DNA of 17,685 nucleotides from positions 1-17,685 of the forward strand of contig DASRJH010000127.1 in the NCBI GenBank assembly GCA_035649575.1, in the 5' to 3' direction. The notes under the pieces were generated by a model, which saw only the letters and a list, made by a program, of their open reading frames with translations, was not told the DNA's origin and made no database searches. Source of the DNA: DASVAL01 sp035649575 (GTDB lineage: Bacteria; Planctomycetota; UBA1135; UBA2386). Positions 14,224 to 17,685 of the stretch are shown here, piece after piece. A program made the position numbers and the translations under genes. The stretch's first letter is position 1; each line of letters starts with the position of its first letter.

Positions 14224-15096
14224 ATGAACGCGAGAATCACGAGTGCCCTCGCTGCTGCCATCGTCGCCGGCCCGTTGACCGCGCAAGGCGGCGGGAGACT
14301 GGACCGGTTCCAGTTCGAGTTGATCGGCGGTTGGGCGAGCAGCACGACCGACACGAATCCCGACATCGAGATCGACAACTACGTGCTGGCAGGGGTCTAC
14401 CACCTGAAGCCGGTCTCACTGGCGAATCATCCGTGGAACGAGGCGGCCTTCCTCGAGCACAGCACCTCGGTCAACCTCGGCGTCAACTACTCTGACTTCG
14501 AGGTCGGCGCGTTCTCGGCCGACGGTCCGCTGTTCGCCGCCGGCTTCAACTTCGCAGACAAGGAGACGCCGTTTGCGGCCTCGCTGAACCTCTCGCTCGG
14601 CACGCTCGACGGGGACGCGGGAATCGACATCGACCTCAGCAACGTCAACGGTTCGATCGGCTACTGGGTGGCGCCGCACGCGCTCGTGGGCGTCAGCGTC
14701 GGCCTCGAGGAGATCGAGGCGAACTCCCTGCTCGAGATCGAGGAGATCGACTACGGGGTCTTCGGCAAGATCGTCCACGACCTCGGCGAGGGCCGCGCGG
14801 TCAACGCCGAGGTGCGCGCCGGCATGGCGACGGTCGACGACTCGGTCTCGGAGGAGGACAACTACGAGGCCGGCTTCGCGACGGACTTCTACTTCTCGCC
14901 GCAGTTCAGCCTCGGCGCGTTGGTCAACTTCTCGTTCGGCGACGCGGACACGGAGGAAGGCACGACGCTCGGCGTGCGTGCATCGGCTTGGTTCAGTCCG
15001 CAGGGCGCCTTGAGCGTCGCGTACACGACCTTCATGGCCGACGACAACGACAACGACGAGGACACGTTCGCGGTCTACGTCAATCTGCGGTTCTGA
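14224..15096 (+). CDS. Outer-membrane beta-barrel protein, putative porin-like
   Basis: The 290-residue protein has a short signal peptide (MNARITSALAAAIVAGPLTAQG) and alternating amphipathic strands rich in Gly, Asp and aromatic residues. It ends VYVNLRF; the terminal Phe is the classic recognition residue for the Bam outer-membrane insertion complex. The segment NEAAFLEHSTSVNLGVNY fits a putative general porin family, in which this strand-turn motif recurs. Loops carry many acidic residues (TNPDIEIDN, DDSVSEEDNYE, DDNDNDEDTF), so it may interact with cations. About 10-14 strands can be counted. The upstream reading frame continues, but the signal peptide fixes the ATG at 14224; the ribosome binding site is weak. 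It may be co-transcribed with the ABC operon or have its own promoter in the 145-base gap. It converges on the amino acid permease gene, 79 bases away. Confidence 0.82.
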   Translation: MNARITSALAAAIVAGPLTAQGGGRLDRFQFELIGGWASSTTDTNPDIEIDNYVLAGVYHLKPVSLANHPWNEAAFLEHSTSVNLGVNYSDFEVGAFSADGPLFAAGFNFADKETPFAASLNLSLGTLDGDAGIDIDLSNVNGSIGYWVAPHALVGVSVGLEEIEANSLLEIEEIDYGVFGKIVHDLGEGRAVNAEVRAGMATVDDSVSEEDNYEAGFATDFYFSPQFSLGALVNFSFGDADTEEGTTLGVRASAWFSPQGALSVAYTTFMADDNDNDEDTFAVYVNLRF

Positions 15097-15175
15097 CCGG
15101 TCCGCACGCGCAGCGGGTCGCGATCGCACGCTCTAGCACAGCGTCGGGCCCTGCCGATCTGCTCGCCATGCGACC

Positions 15176-16672
15176 TCACGATGCGGCGGCCTGCTGCCCT
15201 TGGCGCAGGCGGCTGTGCCGCACGCTGTAGGCGAAATAAACCACGAGACCGAGCAGCAGCCACACGCCCAGACGCATCCAGTTGGTCCACCCGAGGCCGT
15301 AGATCATCGCCGCGCACGTGATGATGCCGAGCGTGGTCACGACGGGCACGGCCGGCGTCCTGAACTGGCGCTGCAGGTCCGGCCGCTTCACGCGCAGGAT
15401 CCACACGCCGGCGCACACCAGGATGAACGCGAACAGCGTTCCGATGCTCGTCATGTCACCGACGACGCTCTCGGGCACGAACGCCGCGAACGCGCCGCAG
15501 AAGAACAGGAAGATCAGGTTCGACTTCCACGGCGTGCGGAACCTCGGATGCACGTCGCTGAACACGCGCGGCAGCAGCCCGTCGCGGCTCATCGAGTAGA
15601 ACACGCGCGACTGGCCGAGCAGCATGACCAAGATCACCGACGAGAAGCCGGCGAGGATCGCGACCGTCACGAGCTTCGCGAGCCAGCCGTAGCCGGTCAT
15701 GTAGGTCGTGATCGCGTAGGCGACCGATGCTTCACCGCCCGCGGTCCGGAAGTCCGACGTGGGCGCGACGCCGGTCAGCACCCACGAGAACAGGATGTAG
15801 AGCACCGTGCAGACCGCCAGCGAGCCCAGGATGCCGATCGGCATGTCGCGCTTCGGGTTCTTCGCCTCCTGCGCCGCCGTCGACACCGCGTCGAAGCCGA
15901 TGAACGCGAAGAACACGACGCCCGCGGCGCCGAGGATCCCCTTCCAGCTGCCGTAGTCGTGCACGACGCCGAGCATGTCGGTCTGGGTTCCGGCGGGCGG
16001 GATGAACGGCGTGTGGTTGGCCGGGTTGATGAAACCCCAGCCGAACACGATCACGAGCACCGCGATCGCGACCTTCGTGATCACGATCACGGCGTTGAGC
16101 AGCGCCGACTCCCTGGTGCCGCGGATCAGCACGAGGCTCAGCAGCGCGATGATGAACAGCGCCGGCAGGTTCGCGATTCCGTGGATGACCGCGCCGTCGG
16201 CGGCTGTCATCGTCTCGAACGGCGAATGGCACCACGCATAGGGGATCGAGGTGCCCATGAACTGCAGCAGCTTGTTGAGATACTGGCTCCACGCGATGCC
16301 GACCGTCGCCGCGCCGACCGCGTACTCGAGCACGAGGTCCCAACCGATGATCCAGGCCATGAACTCGCCCAGCGTCGCGTAGGAGTACGTGTAGGCGCTG
16401 CCCGCCATCGGAATCATGGACGCGAACTCGGCATAACACAGACCCGCGAAGGCGCAGCCGATCCCCGCGACGACGAACGCGAGCACGACCGACGGGCCGG
16501 CGTGGTAGGCCGCCGCGTTCGCCGTGCGCACGAACAGTCCGGCGCCGATGATCGCGCCGATGCCGAGCGCCACGAGGTTGACGGGGCCCAGCGTGCGGCG
16601 CAGGCTCTTCTCGCCGTCGTCGGTTTCCCGCATGAGCTGGTCGATGGGTTTCGTGAGCCAGAGGCCGGACAT
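15176..16672 (-). CDS. APC-superfamily amino acid permease
   Basis: The 498-residue inner-membrane transporter has the start of the APC fold, LVALGIGAIIGAGLFV at residues ~33-48, with the unwound TM1 Gly motif GAIIGAG. It also has the TM3 segment MAWIIGWDLVLEYAVGAATV, the TM6 motif FFAFIGFDAVSTAAQEAKNP and about twelve membrane segments, with a long loop around NPANHTPFIPPAGTQTD. This pattern is typical of the cationic amino acid transporter (CAT/YfnA) branch, so proton-coupled uptake of an amino acid is likely; the substrate cannot be fixed. The ATG at 16672 is preceded by CGGAG eight bases upstream. It lies 21 bases after the stop of the TauE/SafE gene, so they form one operon. Length is normal and no frameshift is visible. 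Confidence 0.95.
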   Translation of the reverse strand: MSGLWLTKPIDQLMRETDDGEKSLRRTLGPVNLVALGIGAIIGAGLFVRTANAAAYHAGPSVVLAFVVAGIGCAFAGLCYAEFASMIPMAGSAYTYSYATLGEFMAWIIGWDLVLEYAVGAATVGIAWSQYLNKLLQFMGTSIPYAWCHSPFETMTAADGAVIHGIANLPALFIIALLSLVLIRGTRESALLNAVIVITKVAIAVLVIVFGWGFINPANHTPFIPPAGTQTDMLGVVHDYGSWKGILGAAGVVFFAFIGFDAVSTAAQEAKNPKRDMPIGILGSLAVCTVLYILFSWVLTGVAPTSDFRTAGGEASVAYAITTYMTGYGWLAKLVTVAILAGFSSVILVMLLGQSRVFYSMSRDGLLPRVFSDVHPRFRTPWKSNLIFLFFCGAFAAFVPESVVGDMTSIGTLFAFILVCAGVWILRVKRPDLQRQFRTPAVPVVTTLGIITCAAMIYGLGWTNWMRLGVWLLLGLVVYFAYSVRHSRLRQGQQAAAS

Positions 16673-16693
16673 GTGGATTTCTCCGAGAGAGCG

Positions 16694-17608
16694 TCAGGAG
16701 CGAGGTGGGGGAGGAGTGGCAGTGACGGAAGCCGCAGCAGCAATGCGTTCGGCGCGCGCGGCGCGCAGCAGCGTGACGGCCGTGTAGACGACGACGACCG
16801 CAACGAGCCACTTCACAGCCTTGAGGTCGAGCTCCCAGACGACGTTTGCGGCGATGAACACCGCGGGCACGCCGGCGAGCGCGAGGCCGATGGTGGCGCC
16901 CGGCGCGTAGCGGCCGGCCCGCACGAACGTCGCGCTCGCGAGCGGCATCAGGAACGCGCAGGAGCCCATCATGATCGGGAAGCCCGTCTTCGGGTTCATG
17001 CCGAGCAGCGAGACGAGCAGCAGGCACGGCGCGTAGAGGCCGACGCCGATCGTCATGAGCGCACCGAGCACGAAGTTCGCAGCGAGTCCGACCACGAAGG
17101 TCGAGCCTTCGAGACCGAGCGCCTCGCCACCCTTGGGGTCGCCGAACTGCCGTATGACGAGCACCGTGCACAACACGAGCAGCGCCCAGCCGAGACCGAT
17201 CTGCACGTGGCGCCGGGGCAGGCGCGACACGATGGGCGCGCCGAGCAGCGAGCCGGCAACGGCCGCGACGATCATCGCGACGAGCGTGAGCGGGTCGACC
17301 TGGATCACGTCGATGTAGAGGAAGGCCTGCACGATCGTCGGAAGCGTGTGGCCGACGTTCAGCGTGCCCGGAATCAGCTCGTCGGCCACGGCGCGCCGCG
17401 CGCGATACATCGCGGTCGTCGTCGCGAACGAGCCGATGCCGAGCGTGTCGAGGAAGTCGGTGACGAAGCCCGTGAACAGCTCGTAGGCCGTCGGCCGCAC
17501 GCGATTGCCCTTTCCCGGGGCGGTCTTCGCATGCCGCAGCAAGAACGCCACGAAGCCAGCGGCGACGATTGCCAGCAATACGAGCAGGGTCGTCTTGACG
17601 GAGGGCAT
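16694..17608 (-). CDS. TauE/SafE (TSUP) family membrane exporter
   Basis: The 304-residue membrane protein has about eight hydrophobic segments in two pseudo-repeats, as in the TSUP family of anion (often sulfite or sulfoacetate) exporters. The first repeat centres on GFVTDFLDTLGIGSFATTT and the second on NFVLGALMTIGVGLYAPCL; in each, the Gly-rich turn is the family hallmark. The N-terminus opens with a signal-like segment (TLLVLLAIVAAGFVAFLL) and the C-terminus ends in a Pro/Ala-rich cytoplasmic tail. It is the first gene of a two-gene operon with the amino acid permease 21 bases downstream. The pair could handle a sulfur-containing or sulfonated amino compound, but this is inference only; many TSUP members have unknown substrates. 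No clear Shine-Dalgarno sequence precedes the ATG at 17608. Confidence 0.92.
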   Translation of the reverse strand: MPSVKTTLLVLLAIVAAGFVAFLLRHAKTAPGKGNRVRPTAYELFTGFVTDFLDTLGIGSFATTTAMYRARRAVADELIPGTLNVGHTLPTIVQAFLYIDVIQVDPLTLVAMIVAAVAGSLLGAPIVSRLPRRHVQIGLGWALLVLCTVLVIRQFGDPKGGEALGLEGSTFVVGLAANFVLGALMTIGVGLYAPCLLLVSLLGMNPKTGFPIMMGSCAFLMPLASATFVRAGRYAPGATIGLALAGVPAVFIAANVVWELDLKAVKWLVAVVVVYTAVTLLRAARAERIAAAASVTATPPPPRS

Positions 17609-17685
17609 GCGTCGGCGCGGAAGCCTACGTCCGGTGTCGGCGGCAATCGAGCACGAATCAATGTGCGATGCCGATGCGAGGTCGG

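Noticed and set aside
15128..15144. Hairpin ACGCT/AGCGT between the convergent porin and permease genes as a terminator
   Set aside because: The stem has only five base pairs, a seven-base loop and no T-tract on either strand.

Overview
The window is GC-rich (third codon positions almost always G or C) and looks like a chromosomal segment of a Gram-negative-type bacterium. Two lipoprotein signals, one Tat-like signal, several Sec signals and an outer-membrane beta-barrel indicate an envelope with an outer membrane. The secreted protein at 9346-10410 and the Ig-like fragment at 9068-9325 resemble secreted families I associate with Planctomycetota, so a planctomycete is my best guess. That is inference from protein style, not a marker-gene assignment. 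I found no tRNA, rRNA, CRISPR array, integrase or transposase.

Layout. 89-1323 is a coupled pair of unrecognised genes. 1432-2291 is a pair of small lipoproteins, the first Bor-like, overlapping by ATGA. 2292-3063 has no intact gene but holds minus-strand remnants of an RND efflux system: an adaptor hairpin joined to the C-terminal tail of an outer-membrane factor. 3064-4083 is a Coq4-like protein whose C-terminus has been replaced; its stop codon lies in the left arm of a 104-nt long-hairpin repeat (4078-4181). 4303-5460 is a secreted protein with a PepSY-like N-terminal half. It converges on a secreted serine hydrolase of the beta-lactamase/class C fold (5476-6885, minus strand). 7227-7934 encodes a DUF429 protein with RNase H-like motifs. 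A gene-free stretch of about 680 nt with overlapping alternative hairpins follows.

8616-10410 holds three closely packed plus-strand genes: a Tat-like exported or anchored protein, an 85-residue Gly/Thr/Pro-rich Ig-like protein and a large secreted protein. 10512-14078 is a tightly coupled four-gene ABC-2 exporter operon (ATPase, permease, ATPase, permease), each gene overlapping the next by 1-4 nt. 14224-15096 is an outer-membrane beta-barrel. On the minus strand, 17608-16694 and 16672-15176 form a two-gene operon for a TauE/SafE-type anion exporter and an APC-superfamily amino acid permease.

The recognisable theme is envelope and transport: two lipoproteins, several secreted proteins, a porin-like barrel, a double ABC-2 exporter and two secondary transporters. 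No single dedicated defence or biosynthetic system is evident. The least explained parts are the two pairs of unknown coupled genes (89-1323 and 8616-9325), the hairpin repeat that ends the Coq4-like gene, and the gene-remnant region before it.
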